Origin: Temnothorax longispinosus
Lineage: Eukaryota; Arthropoda; Insecta; Hymenoptera; Formicidae
Reading direction: 5' to 3'
Assembly (NCBI RefSeq): GCF_030848805.1
Contig: NC_092360.1
Location: forward strand, 6,572,001-6,636,000
DNA length: 64,000 nucleotides
The position numbers and the translations under genes were made by a program. The notes beneath the pieces are model-generated. The model was not told the DNA's origin. It searched no databases and saw only the letters and a program-made list of their open reading frames with translations. Of the stretch, positions 54,258-64,000 are shown in pieces (the first letter of the stretch is position 1; every line of letters starts with the position of its first letter).

Positions 54258-55277
54258 GAGAGATTAAACATTTAAAAAAGTCCCGACACAACGTAATAAA
54301 TATAATCTGTACAATAAACTCTTAAATTTGCTTAAATAAGAATTGTTTGCTTCTCGTGTTACAGAAGCACAGGAAAATGCTGACGAATACAGTAACGAGG
54401 TGGAGCAACTACGCGGTACAGTGGCTAGAAATGAAGAAGAGAAGCAAAGATTGGAGGCAGAACTCCTGCAGATTAAGGAGATGCTACAGCGTGAGGTAGC
54501 TCGAGCAGACGCTGAAAGCCGCAGAAGCAATGTCATTATAGCCGAATACAAACAGGTATTTGCAAGATATTATACATTGTAGATGGTTCAGTTTCAAATA
54601 TTATAGAGAGCTGCAAGAATATTTACACGTTTGCAGATCTGTCAACGTTTGGAGGACGATTACAATGCTGCGAAGACAACGTTGAGCGAGCTACGGGTGT
54701 GTTATCTCAGGTTTAATTTCGCTAGCGTTTACACTCTTTATCGAGCACGGACTCCGATAACGATATGTTTCAGGCGAAGGTTTCAAAATGCGAGAAATGT
54801 AGGACGTGTATAATGGATTCGTCGAACATACTGGCGGATATCGCACATCCTTTGGAGAACCGAATAGATCCCATGCTTCACAGGGTGCAGGAAAGGGTGC
54901 GCGAATTGGAATTGGAGTTGGCGCAGACGAAATTGGCACACGTCGAGGCCGAGTGCCGGAATCAGGTGAGCAACAGGGACACATTTTGCATAGCTGACCG
55001 TCTGAAGATCGAAGTACAGAATGTAACGCGAATCGTTTGGCAGGATCTGACGCATCAGTTGCATGCCACCGCTTCTGAGCTGCAAGCCGCGCGGAACAGT
55101 TGGCCGTGGCTCAGCAAAACCTTGTCTAGCATAAAGGAAGCGGCGAACAAGAGGGAAGCGATGACTCCAACCGCGCTGAGAGATCTGAGACGCGACAGCG
55201 CACCTGGGGGCGATCTGCACCATCTGATACATTCTCGTAGCCGTGAAACGCGGGACAGTCTGAAGGAAGTTGTGTGA
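47391..55277 (+). CDS. Rab GTPase-activating protein 1 (RabGAP1/GAPcenA), complete
   Basis: The gene encodes a PTB-DUF3694-TBC-coiled-coil protein that stimulates GTP hydrolysis by Rab GTPases in membrane traffic. Exons by GT-AG junctions and continuous frame: 47391-47561, 47690-47864, 47953-48151, 48285-48468, 48710-49072, 49154-49429, 49511-49679, 49765-50006, 50091-50279, 50413-50538, 50626-50811, 50964-51138, 54365-54555, 54637-54696, 54774-54965, 55044-55277. The product is about 1043 residues, close to vertebrate RABGAP1. Met at 47391 (MEDSMSVKSME) is chosen because the family starts similarly and an acceptor-like TTACAG precedes it; an in-frame ATG at 47364 would add nine residues. If the 81-nt intron at 49073-49153 is retained, the protein has 1070 residues. 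Small introns are 78-133 nt in most cases, and one is 3.2 kb. The neighbour downstream is Hen1, tail to tail. Confidence 0.93.
48203..48247. repeat. (TA)n microsatellite in RabGAP1 intron
   Basis: About 22 TA units, inside the 133-nt intron between the third and fourth exons, close to the acceptor at 48284. Confidence 0.95.
49073..49153 (+). other. Probable 81-nt in-frame intron in RabGAP1
   Basis: GTAAAG...TTTTACAG borders an AT-rich segment that is exactly 27 codons long and has no stop, so it could be read through. Removing it gives LLEM|QVNTG, matching the spacing between the conserved LL(E/D) and (S/R)W(N/D)P motifs of the family better than the retained form. Its length equals the adjacent introns (81-87 nt). 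The sequence CAGCAAGTTAAT occurs twice, at 49091 and 49151, the second copy containing the acceptor. Confidence 0.65.
49765..51138 (+). other. RabGAP1 TBC (Rab-GAP) domain
   Basis: Exons encode residues about 513-818. The TBC domain runs from GIPEALRGEVWQ (561) to about 770. Both catalytic fingers are present: arginine R607 in ILRDINRTFP and glutamine Q644 in VGYCQG. The later FAAQWFLTLFTARFPL block is also typical. The protein should therefore be an active dual-finger Rab GAP; the substrate Rab cannot be read from sequence. Confidence 0.93.
51294..51394 (+). CDS. Candidate alternative last exon of RabGAP1
   Basis: A good acceptor (AATTTGTTTTCAG) at 51293 lies 155 nt after the donor of the last TBC exon. 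Splicing to it keeps frame (G|TG) and adds 34 residues, beginning VWIEALGTYE, before TAA. An AATAAA overlaps the stop and several more lie downstream, including one near 52923. This would make a RabGAP1 form that keeps the TBC domain but lacks the coiled coil. Evidence is splice logic and an open frame only; I know of no matching protein sequence. Confidence 0.4.
51395..54364. other. Large RabGAP1 intron or short-isoform 3' UTR
   Basis: AT-rich, without recognisable coding exons on either strand. Relative to vertebrate RABGAP1 a coiled-coil block of roughly 44-50 residues would be expected to be encoded between the flanking exons, but I could not find it here. Two overlapping 72-76 codon frames at 53631-53883 match nothing. 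A GA tract lies near the 3' end. Confidence 0.6.
54227..54254. repeat. (GA)n microsatellite
   Basis: Fourteen GA units about 110 nt before the RabGAP1 acceptor at 54364. Confidence 0.9.
54365..55277 (+). other. RabGAP1 C-terminal coiled-coil exons
   Basis: Four exons encode residues about 819-1043, rich in Glu, Lys, Gln and Leu in heptad-like order (EAQENADEYSNEVEQLRG, ELELELAQTKLAHVEAECRN). The final helix SKTLSSIKEAA matches the conserved RABGAP1 end. This part dimerises or binds adaptors in the family. The 78-nt intron 54966-55043 is stop-free and a multiple of three, so its retention would insert 26 residues. Confidence 0.88.
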
Positions 55278-56167
55278 TGCAGTAAGTACGAAACACAATA
55301 CTTACTATAAAAAAAATAGCACATCTTTTGTAATGAAATGAATACAGAAGTAGGATGCAACATATTATATATAGTAGATGCTACATAGTTGTGTAGATAT
55401 AAAAGGTTCTTATTTCTGCTTTAAAAAATATTCGACGGAGATATTCCCTTGTGTGTGACGAGTAAAATACTTCACAAATATTTTTTAAAGTAAAGATAAG
55501 AACTTTTTATATCCATGTGACTAAGTGGTGACACTGCTTTATACAATCTGTTGCAGCTTATTTTTGTGATATGACTTTAATGCCCTTTCTGTGCGTACAT
55601 ATTAATGAAATCCCAATATTCGATATTCTATCATATATTATTTTCATGTTTTCGCTGTGCAGGCAGAATGCCATTAGGAGGAGGAGAATACGTACATCTC
55701 GGAGTCATGTGCCGGGCACGAATGTGTAAACATGATATATGTTCGTAGTTACATATAATGTACGATTTGATCTGTTAACTCGATGTATTCTTCGTCACAC
55801 TCCCTATTCGTATCGCACATTAAGTGCTTTTGATCAGGCAGCCTTATTTACATGACAGCTGATATTACATTGAAAATCTTTGTTATGATCCTGTTACATT
55901 TGTTAAAACTAGATTCGTTTCTGTGATTTCTTTTTTTTTTCGACACCACAAGTATAAACGCTTATGTTAACGCTATTTTTTATGTTAATTTCTTTTTCTT
56001 CCTTTCATTCGGCGTATACAATATATATACGCAGCGTAAACGCAATGCTGTGCTTGATATAAAAATTTACGTAATACCACGCGGGTTACTAACGATAAAC
56101 AATCTATCGAAAAATAGATTGTTACGTTCGCAAATACGATAAATTATTTACAATAATAGGAAATAAA
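55278..56167 (+). other. RabGAP1 3' UTR with probable intron
   Basis: Four bases after the stop a near-consensus donor (GCA|GTAAGT, 55282) pairs with a strong acceptor (TTTTCGCTGTGCAG, ending 55662), suggesting a 381-nt 3' UTR intron. Being so close to the stop it should not trigger nonsense-mediated decay. The remaining UTR has a perfect 10-bp hairpin near 56097-56122 and a likely poly(A) signal AATAAA at 56162-56167. Confidence 0.5.
55383..55526. repeat. Foldback element in RabGAP1 3' UTR intron
   Basis: Imperfect 52-nt arms (55383-55434 and 55474-55526) around a 39-nt loop, with the shared core AGATATAAAAGGTTCTTA / TTTAAAAAATATT. It lies wholly inside the proposed 3' UTR intron. Confidence 0.7.
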
Positions 56168-57135
56168 AGTAAGTACATATGCCGCGTTTTGTATGAAACT
56201 AGTCTAAGTATGAAAGGGAGAAAATGCTATAGAGACTTCTATCTGTACATACAGTAATTTTCGAGTAACAATAGTCATGACAATTCTGCTGGACAAACGC
56301 GCGATTACGGAGAAATCAGAATTTACATTGTAAAAGAGGCAATTATACTCATAATTTTCGTTTACTTTTCTATTGATTGATTTTCTATTATCTAATTTTA
56401 TCTGGACTAACGTAACATTCCAAAATAGTGTGAATGCGTTTTCTTCCACGTGTCTTTATTATTAAGTCCGCTACTCTGCAATAATTTCAACTCAACTGGC
56501 GTAATTGATAATTATATATACGTATGTATAGTTTTGACAATTCTACTGACACAATATTCCAATAATTCTACTAACCCACATATAGCGTTAGGTTTGATAT
56601 CAAAAGCTTTCACTATCTTAGTTTTATATGTACTTTTGTCACCGATAAACACGCGAACTGTATATTTTAATTTCCTTTTACACCATGAGACATTAATCAT
56701 AAAAATGTAGCAGAATAGATTGTGTAAATTACACGGTAGGTGTAAGGAGATATTTATACCTAATCCCGTTTAGTTACACAATTTGCACTTTGTTTTGATA
56801 AAATTTGTAGTAAGACAAACGTTACTAAAAAGCCATAGATTATGGTATTAAGGCACTACTTAAAAATGCAATTCCATTGATGTGTAATTTTGTCTAGTAT
56901 TATAAGTGTTTCAACAATAAATTTGCTATATACTTGTAGCACATTCTTGACTATCAAACTTAGCTTCGTAAGTCGTGACATTTACTTATACATGTATGCT
57001 ATATTTATTTATATAGATTTACAAGAAAGAATTAAAAGATCACAACCATTATGCGAAAAAGATTAAAACTGAATATATATATATTCAACTGAATATTCAG
57101 TAATATATATATGTATATATTACAATTAAATATAT
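56168..57135. other. Intergenic, no gene seen
   Basis: AT-rich DNA after the RabGAP1 poly(A) signal. Opposed open frames at 56204-56449 and 56450-56710 have biased, low-complexity composition and match nothing. Confidence 0.6.
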
Positions 57136-57222
57136 ATATATAGAGGGGTAAAAACCACAGTGATGTAAGTCAAACATTTTAAAAAATTTGACACATTACT
57201 GTGGTTTTTATCTCTCTATATG
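57136..57222. mobile_element. Short MITE / hairpin, copy A
   Basis: Arms of about 40 nt meet almost without a loop; the left arm reads AGAGGGGTAAAAACCACAGT and the right arm is complementary. Flanked by TA-rich repeats. The arm sequence is similar to the ends of the element at 58036-58378, so both belong to one family. Confidence 0.7.
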
Positions 57223-58035
57223 TGAAGTTACAAGCATACTTGTGCTATTAAGTTGTGATGATGAAATTTATTGAAAGAATCGATACATGTTTTTTATTTC
57301 ATTTCTTTATTAAATTCAATTTATTAAAATTATTGAAGAGTAATATGTACACGATTTCAAGCAAAGTTTATGGTCACGTTTGACTTATGCTCTAACGAAT
57401 AACCGCTTGTATTGGAAAATGGAAGACTTTATTTCTGTAAATACTAAAACCAACAGTCGAAATCGTCTAACAGAATCAAGTAAAGTCTTAGGCTAACTAC
57501 GTATAAAACATTGTATACCCTGTAATTTCATTCCACTGAAATAAAGAAAGATATCACGTTTCCATGTAAAATATTTAATATTAAGAAGCTCATAACTTTT
57601 ATGCCATATAATGTGTACATGTTTATCTGTATTAGGATAAAATATATTGAGAATATTACATCTGTTCAAATTTTATATCGATTTTATTTATCCAAAGTTT
57701 TTGCATCACTGCGAACTTAACTGTGGAGTTTCAGTCTTAGATAGGTAGTTTTAACGAAATTATCAAAGAATTACAAAAATTAATTTAACATTATCACGTT
57801 TGCTATTTATCTACCAGATATCACATAGATGATACGTTACGCTCTATCAAAACTTAACATATTAATACATTTTCATAAATCACATTAAGAGCTAAAATAT
57901 GATATTGAAAATAGCTAACAATTAATGAACAAATCATAAAATTGTAAGAAAATATATGCAACTACATATGTAAGTCGATATGTGAATGTATGTATTAAAC
58001 ATATACAAGTATAATGATTATATATTATATATACA

Positions 58036-58378
58036 CATGTGGAGGGATAAAAGCCATAGTAGTGTAAGTAAAATTTTTTAAAATATTGATTCGTGTGCAT
58101 AGATGCAATCTATACAATATACAAATTGCAAAAAATAAAAATTGTTTTCTTGCGATGTTCTCCAAAACGAAGCAAAAATAAGCAAATTTCTAAAGAATTT
58201 TTTTTCTTAGTTATCGATCCCTTACACACTCTCGAAGTTTGACATTTAATTTGGGGACACCCTGTATATTGTATAGATTGCATCTATGCACACGAGTTAA
58301 TCCTATCTAAAAAAAGACATGTTAATATTTAAAGAAAATTTGACTTGTACACTATGACTTTTACCCCTCCATGTACAT
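58036..58378. mobile_element. MITE copy B, interrupted by a nested element
   Basis: The ends (GGAGGGATAAAAGCCATAGT at left, complement of GGAGGGGTAAAAGTCATAGT at right) match the family at 57136-57222. Instead of a minimal loop, the centre holds a second inverted-repeat element at 58091-58295. Confidence 0.65.
58091..58295. mobile_element. Nested 205-bp element with perfect 32-bp inverted ends
   Basis: Terminal repeats 58091-58122 and 58264-58295 are exact reverse complements beginning TCGTGTGCATAGATGCAATC. The interior contains GGGGACACCCTGTATA near the right end. No coding capacity. The perfect ends point to a young insertion into the older MITE. Confidence 0.75.
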
Positions 58379-58450
58379 ACATGTATGTATGTATACATGT
58401 ATGTATATGTATATATGTATAAAATGTTAAGATTAATATCATGATAATTT

Positions 58451-58549
58451 GGCTGCGTTCCGATATTCACTGTCAGTACTAAAAATCTCTAATTTACGTC
58501 ACATACACTATACTTCTTCAGTATTGACAGTAAATATCGGAACACAACC
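58451..58549. mobile_element. Short MITE, 99 bp
   Basis: Inverted repeats of about 30 bp (GGCTGCGTTCCGATATTCAC at left; complement of GGTTGTGTTCCGATATTTAC at right) with a short AT-rich centre. Superfamily uncertain. Confidence 0.65.
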
Positions 58550-59123
58550 TTTGAATAACAAGAATATTTCATATTTAAAATAAATGTAGAAAGCCATTCA
58601 TTAATTTCAATATACTTTTATGGTACAAAACTGGAATTTGAAAAATTTTTGCAGTCATTGAAACGAGAGATAGAAAATGGAAATATCATGAATTATACAT
58701 TCAATACATAAAATTAAAGTAAATATTATATCATACTTAATAACTTAATTTTTATCTATTTATTTATCTAGATGTCTTATTTTACATATAACATTGCATA
58801 GGCTTGAAATATTTAATAATATTTCACACACATTCATTTCAATCATATTTATGTAAAAAATATATAGAAAGAGGTAGTTATTTATCCATATGATTTAAAT
58901 AAATAAATAAATAACCTAAAGTATTTTAAGTATTTTAAGATACAATATTTCATGTCTAAAATGCAAACAATAATATTTCTTAAGATCATTACTTTTCAAG
59001 CCTACACTACAAACTTTGTTAGGAGCAAGAAGAATGATATGTAAGATAATACTGTAATGCTGCAATCATATCACGCTCATGTTTTATCTCCTCATTCTCT
59101 CTCTCTCTCATTAAAAAAAATCT
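58550..59123. other. Intergenic / Hen1 3' UTR
   Basis: AT-rich DNA downstream of the Hen1 stop. On the minus strand an AATAAA (59128-59123) overlaps the stop codon and a CT/GA run follows at 59098-59109. No further gene is seen. Confidence 0.5.
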
Positions 59124-62100
59124 TTATTTACCATGTCCATTATCATTTTCCATTTCATTGTAAGCTATATCACTCTCACTCTCTGACGAACTATCAAAAC
59201 CTTCATCGTGAACGACATAGTTAGCATCATCTAGAAATATAAATATTATAAATATATTATCTTTAAAATATTATGCGGATAAGTCTAGAGATATAGAGGT
59301 ACAGTTACCTGCAACTTCGTCAGGAATTCGCAGATTTTGTCGAGCTTGCATGTCAAAATCAAGCGGATTTGCCATATCCAATATTCTTAGTAACCATATG
59401 GGAAAACCGTTCTGCATTACGTAAATATCGTTTTCATTCTCGAGATCATTCTCCAATACATCAATCAGCGGTTGTAAGTTTTCGATATCGTTAGCATCCA
59501 CAGCCATCATATTGTTACCTTCGTCGTCTCTATTGTTATTTGCCAGATCGCCATTTTCCACCTCAATCGGTTCCAAGACACCGAGTCTCGGCGCTTCCGC
59601 AACGCTCGGCGATTCCGAATCTGGTATCTGATCCTGAGCTATGCTAGATAAATCATATTCCGGTGTTATATCTTGCGCGGAGGCTGAATTTGGATAGCCG
59701 GAATCCATGATTTCGGGAGACCAACTGTTCGGAGGTGTCTCAAGCGGAGAAGATGGTTTAGCTTCAACATTATTCGCTAATCCAGCAATATTTGATGCAG
59801 CTTTACTTATACCAACAATCTCTTCACTTTTCAGTGATGTGAAATGAACATTACTTGTATTCTCCTCACTACTTTTACAAGGTAAAAACCTATCGTTTCT
59901 TAAAACGCTAGTTTCTTTGGCACAATCAGATGAAGAGCATTTGCTAACACTATGTGACTTGGAATTGGAACTTACTAATTCTCTAGGCGGATTTAAACCC
60001 TTTTTCCTCATACTTGACTCTGCAGGATCACTAGTCACATTTTCTAAGTGTGCTTTTGCATCAGTATGATCTGTTTTTGCTAATGTACAATATACGCTTT
60101 CATCTTTGTGATTAACATTCTCATTGCCTAGTGATAAGACATGATGTACATCTATATTTTGTATATCATCCACAACATCAGACTCATGATTGATTATGTC
60201 ATTTTCCGCGATTTCGTGATTAGTACCTAGCATTAATTCTGTGGAGATAGAGCTATCAACACCACTAAATTTCTTATTTTCTAAACATTTTTGTTGTGTG
60301 CTATTACTAGCAGAAAAGTCTATGTCGTATTTTGAAGTACTCATTATATCACTGCTTGAAGAAGTTACGTTAATTGTTTCTGCGATACTATTATTAGATT
60401 TCTGACTAGATTCCAATAAACTACTATTAGTACTATCCGATATACCTTCCTCAATTTTTTCTATTGTGCCCAATAAAACATTACTATTCATTGCAGACAT
60501 TAGTTTTTTGTGTTTGTAACTTTTACTAACAATGCCAGTAGCGGATATTTTTGTACGAGGTGAACTTGTGTATTTTGGTTGATTATTAAAATTACTACTA
60601 CAAGCATCTGATGACATCACATCTGCCAGATCACTGTCTTCACAAATTTGATTTTTATCTGAAATGTCTCTCCCTTGTTCAACATCATAATTATAATAAT
60701 TTGAAGGTGTATGTGATGAAAAGTTTAGTTCGCTTCCTTGTGTATCTTTCTCTGAAAGACTCTCCTCAAAACAAAATATATCTTCTACAGTAGAGTCTTC
60801 TGTACTCACAGCTGCTTCAGCTATTTCAGATTGACAAAAAGTACTGTTTAATAAACATTGGTTGTTGACTGACGATTGGTTTTGATCATATCCACTGAAA
60901 TCTTGTAAAGAGTTGTCCATTTCAGAACCGAAGCAAAGCGACGCTGGTGAAGTCGATGAACGCGAAACGGGCATATGCGACTGAAAGTTTAACATTGAAT
61001 CAATTTCTTGTGCAGTTCTTAGATTTATCTGGTCATTTTGTAATACAGTTGGTTCTATTATAATACTGTCAATTAAATTTTCTAATTGCAAACTGATGAA
61101 CTCTGCTGACATAGCAGAAGCAGTTACTCGAGCTTCTTCTAATTCTTCTACCTCATTTAAAGTTAAAGGAATTGAGTCACTTGGAAGTTCTCGCTCAGTA
61201 TATACTAAAGATTCTGCAGTATTTCTAACTTCTGAACGTTTGATATCGTCGTAAGTTGCACATGGTTCTTCTGCCGGTTGAGCTTCTTCTACCAAAGAAT
61301 TTTCGCCATCAAATAAATAAGTGTTCTCTTGGTTAATAGAATAATTTTCAGGTATGATAATGCTGGGTTCCTCGTGCCAATTTTCAATATGAGGATTTTG
61401 CGCAGACGAATATTCTTCATTCGCATCCACACGTATCTCATTTGTAAGTGGGCCAGCTTGATAATCCCACCTGTCCTCCTCATCTGTAAAATCGGGACTG
61501 TTATGCCAACTATCAGGATGCTGAATTTGTTCAGATAAATGCTCTTCATTTTCATCCGCGGATATATCATTTATACGTGGATTAGTCCTATGGTTCCATC
61601 TTTCTTCATCTGTAAAATTGGATTCTTCATGCCAAATATGAATACGTGGATTTTGTTCAGATAAATATTCATTTGCATCTGGTATCTCATTTGTAGCATT
61701 AAATTCTTCATGCAAACTTTCATTATGTGGATTTTGTTGAGGTAAATATTCTTCATTTGCATCTGCAGGCATTTCATTTATGGCTGATCCAGTTACATAA
61801 TCCCATACGTTTCCCTGATTTGTAATATGAGGTTCCTCGGTGCTTGAATCTTCATATTCGTCGGTCTGTTCGTCATTCTCACTCTCCACATAATACTCGT
61901 CCAACGTTTCATCATCAGAAGAAGGCTGGGAAGGATTGAGTACTACCGGTCCATTGTCTCGATCTACAACGCTCCAACCTGCATCTGTTAGAATCGACCT
62001 CAGTGTTTCTCTCGAGAGGGTATACTTAGTCATGAGGAACAGTATACGGTCTAAATATATTTCATAGTTTCTGGGTGATTCTTCATTATATGGGTTATGG

Positions 62101-63647
62101 GATAAATAATGAATATAATATATCGCGTCATCTAATATTTTTTGCTCATCTGAACGACTGTCAGATCCCATATGATAATCATATTCAGCTACTGTTTTAA
62201 ATAATCCCTGTTGTCCTTTTAATTGAACATATTCGTCTGGTGTTAGAATTTCTATTATTGATTGATCTCTTGGCAAAATTCGATGAAACACTGCCATTTG
62301 CGTCAACGCACCTAATTCTTCAGTGCCTTCAGGTCCATTACAAATTCCGTGAAATGTCACGCTATAATATGGATACCTTACCACAATATTTTGTGCCCTG
62401 TTAACAATGTAAATTAATGATAAAATTGGTAAAAATTAATTGGGGTAAGTTTTCAAGCTTTATACATAACAACATAACTCACCAATCTTGAAATTGTTTC
62501 CTGGTCCATTCAAACTTATGATCTGGATGTCTGTAGCCTGACAAACGCGGAAATATTACATTAAATTCCGCATTTGGGGTTGTTATTATTGCTACTTCTG
62601 GCTTAATATAACCAAAAATATTAAAAGGGAGATTCAATAGTGTATCTGGATATAGATGCTCAATCCTAGAATTTAAAAAAATATTTTTCTAAAATAAGAG
62701 ATAAGATAAGTGAATAGCTTTTATGGTAATGTTCATGCAATATAAGAACATACAATTCAATGCAAATTACAGCATTTGCATTCTTCAACTTTACGTCATT
62801 GTGTGTTACACTGCCTTCACAAATCTCTATCGTAAGCTTCCTTTCTCGGCAGGACAGCATTTCTGTGATCAATGGCGCTGCTTTGCTTTGGTATGTCTCC
62901 AAAATTTCCCTGTCCACGTCCACGCAGAGTATCTGTTGAACTTCTGGTATAGCTTTCAAGTAAAGCAGGAAACCTAGCTCTGAGCATCCAAAGTCAACAA
63001 CCTGTGGAAACAATTTAAAAATACAATTATATGTACGAGACTATGGGAATTAATGCACCGAGACTAACAATTTTATATTTTGTTATCAAATGATATAGAT
63101 CTAAAATAAACATCAAGATATTTAGAGATGTATAGTGATCTGTCTCGTAATCTCTCCTTACAATAACGACACCACAAATAGTGTTACTGTAAGAACCTCT
63201 ATGTGTATATTTACATTAGGCTTGTTCTTTTCAGTTGAACTTCTAACACGGTTTCATCTTTTCTTTTTATCTCTCCAACGTGAAAAGAAAGAGAGGCAAG
63301 ATGGACCGGTGCAAGCTCAGCTAAAAAGAACAGGCTTATTGTTGCAACAAAATATATAGTGTCAATACCTTATTCAGCTTTCCTTTGTATGCGTCGAGGA
63401 CATCCGTCACCGCACAGTATCTCTGTATGTACGCCGGTGGACAGAAGTTGTTTATTGTCTTGTGTGTCCACCAGGACGTGACTTCCCATTCCGGAACATC
63501 GCTGAACGGGTCGAGCGTGTCGTCGCGTTGCTCGAACAGTTCATCCTCGGTCGCGATATCGGGCAAGATCGTCGTTCTTCTGACGCGATACCTGTCGTAT
63601 ATGCATTTGCCCAGCAAGTAGAGCACGTGGAACAGTAGGCCGACCAT
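59124..63647 (-). CDS. Hen1 small-RNA 2'-O-methyltransferase with giant C-terminal extension
   Basis: Hen1 transfers methyl from S-adenosylmethionine to the 2'-OH of the 3' nucleotide of piRNAs and Ago2-bound siRNAs, protecting them from decay. Exons on minus: 63647-63369, 63001-62754, 62665-62483, 62397-59309, 59230-59124; all junctions are GT-AG and keep frame, giving 1301 residues. The core has the SAM motif VDFGCSELG (95-103), VDVD (120-123), metal ligands E175, E178, H179 in IELIEH, TTPNAEFN (204-211) and H225 in DHKFEWTR, then the conserved QMAVFHRI strand. A helical segment follows at about 315-391. From about 392 onward the protein is acidic, Ser/Asn-rich and low in structure, unlike compact animal Hen1 proteins of about 400 residues. 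Start chosen as the first ATG of exon 1. Confidence 0.92.
61359..61811 (-). repeat. Tandem repeat region in Hen1 extension
   Basis: Residues about 433-583 contain four degenerate copies of a unit near 42 residues: an RWDYxxG-type start, NEI, DANEEYLSEQNPH, then WHEE and FTDEE. The DANEEY-like anchors fall at about 449, 477, 518 and 561 and the WHE-like anchors at 465, 492, 534 and 577, giving periods of 28, 41 and 43. The second copy lacks the WDY part. It is acidic with regularly spaced tryptophans. Confidence 0.85.
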
Positions 63648-63900
63648 ATTCGTAAAATTCTGCGACTGTCTTTACAACACTGTTCCGCAAACTCATACCG
63701 CTCTGTGTACTTACCAACCGACACTCACAGCGCAGCGCGCGCCGCGCAGGCCGCGTAGCGGCTTCTCTGCCTTCTCTTCGATATCGGAAGATTCCGGTAC
63801 ATGCGCAGTGAGGCGAGCGCTAGCAGACGGCTTGCTTAGGATTCAGTCGCGTCGCGTATGTATGGGACTTGTTAGGCTTTTCCCGCGCGGGGGAAGAAAT
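63648..63900 (-). promoter_or_regulatory. Hen1 5' UTR and promoter region
   Basis: Upstream of the Hen1 ATG the sequence turns GC-rich (GCGCGC runs near 63733-63755). A minus-strand ATG at 63698 opens a short out-of-frame upstream reading frame overlapping the Hen1 start. A GTAAGT donor-like site sits nearby at about 63715. The remaining 63901-64000 shows no gene. Confidence 0.4.
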
Positions 63901-64000
63901 GGGAGGGGAAATTTTCTATCAGATGTGTTGTAATTTATGGATCGATAGCAGTCGGCTTTATTAGCCTGTTGTTGCGTTTTTGCGGCCGACATATAAATAA

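Noticed and set aside
61289..61777. Repetitive Met/Leu/Ile-rich frames antiparallel or shifted to Hen1
   Set aside because: They are shifted-frame shadows of the Hen1 tandem repeat.
1..64000. tRNA, rRNA, CRISPR array or bacterial operon signals
   Set aside because: No cloverleaf with a matching B-box, no rRNA-like block and no regularly spaced identical repeats were seen; the region is eukaryotic.

Overview
This window looks like nuclear DNA of an insect, most likely a hymenopteran and quite possibly an ant. It is AT-rich with sharp CpG-rich islands. Its genes are broken by many short introns of about 80 nt with GT-AG borders. It carries numerous small TA-flanked inverted-repeat elements and long AG/TC microsatellites. 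One 500-N assembly gap lies at 20164-20663. The species call is inference; the gene content itself is clear.

Layout. (1) 1-38162 holds no exon I can support. It lies downstream of the first coding exon of a FAM102/EEIG1-like gene on the minus strand (38163-38308), so it is most simply that gene's giant first intron. It contains at least eight foldback or MITE-type elements, a Tc1-like remnant, microsatellites, a G-quadruplex motif and several more GC-rich patches. (2) 38309-39130 and 42385-43880 are CpG-rich and probably hold the 5' UTR and promoter of that gene and perhaps of the next one. (3) 47391-55277, plus strand, is a complete RabGAP1/GAPcenA gene: a PTB domain, a DUF3694-type region, a TBC Rab-GAP domain with both catalytic fingers, and a C-terminal coiled coil. 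It also has a plausible alternative last exon that would delete the coiled coil. (4) 56168-59123 is a tail-to-tail intergenic stretch with a cluster of inverted-repeat elements, one of them nested inside another. (5) 59124-63647, minus strand, is a complete Hen1 small-RNA 2'-O-methyltransferase gene. Its catalytic core is normal (E175, E178, H179, H225), but it is followed by a roughly 900-residue acidic extension containing a tandem repeat.

The three genes do not form an operon or an obvious pathway. FAM102 proteins carry an N-terminal C2-like domain, RabGAP1 inactivates Rab GTPases in membrane traffic, and Hen1 methylates the 3' ends of piRNAs and siRNAs. The items most worth a second look are the oversized Hen1, with its repeat region and hydrophobic N-terminus; the RabGAP1 isoform signals (alternative terminal exon and two stop-free introns of a multiple of three nt); and two long RNA-type hairpins in the FAM102 intron.
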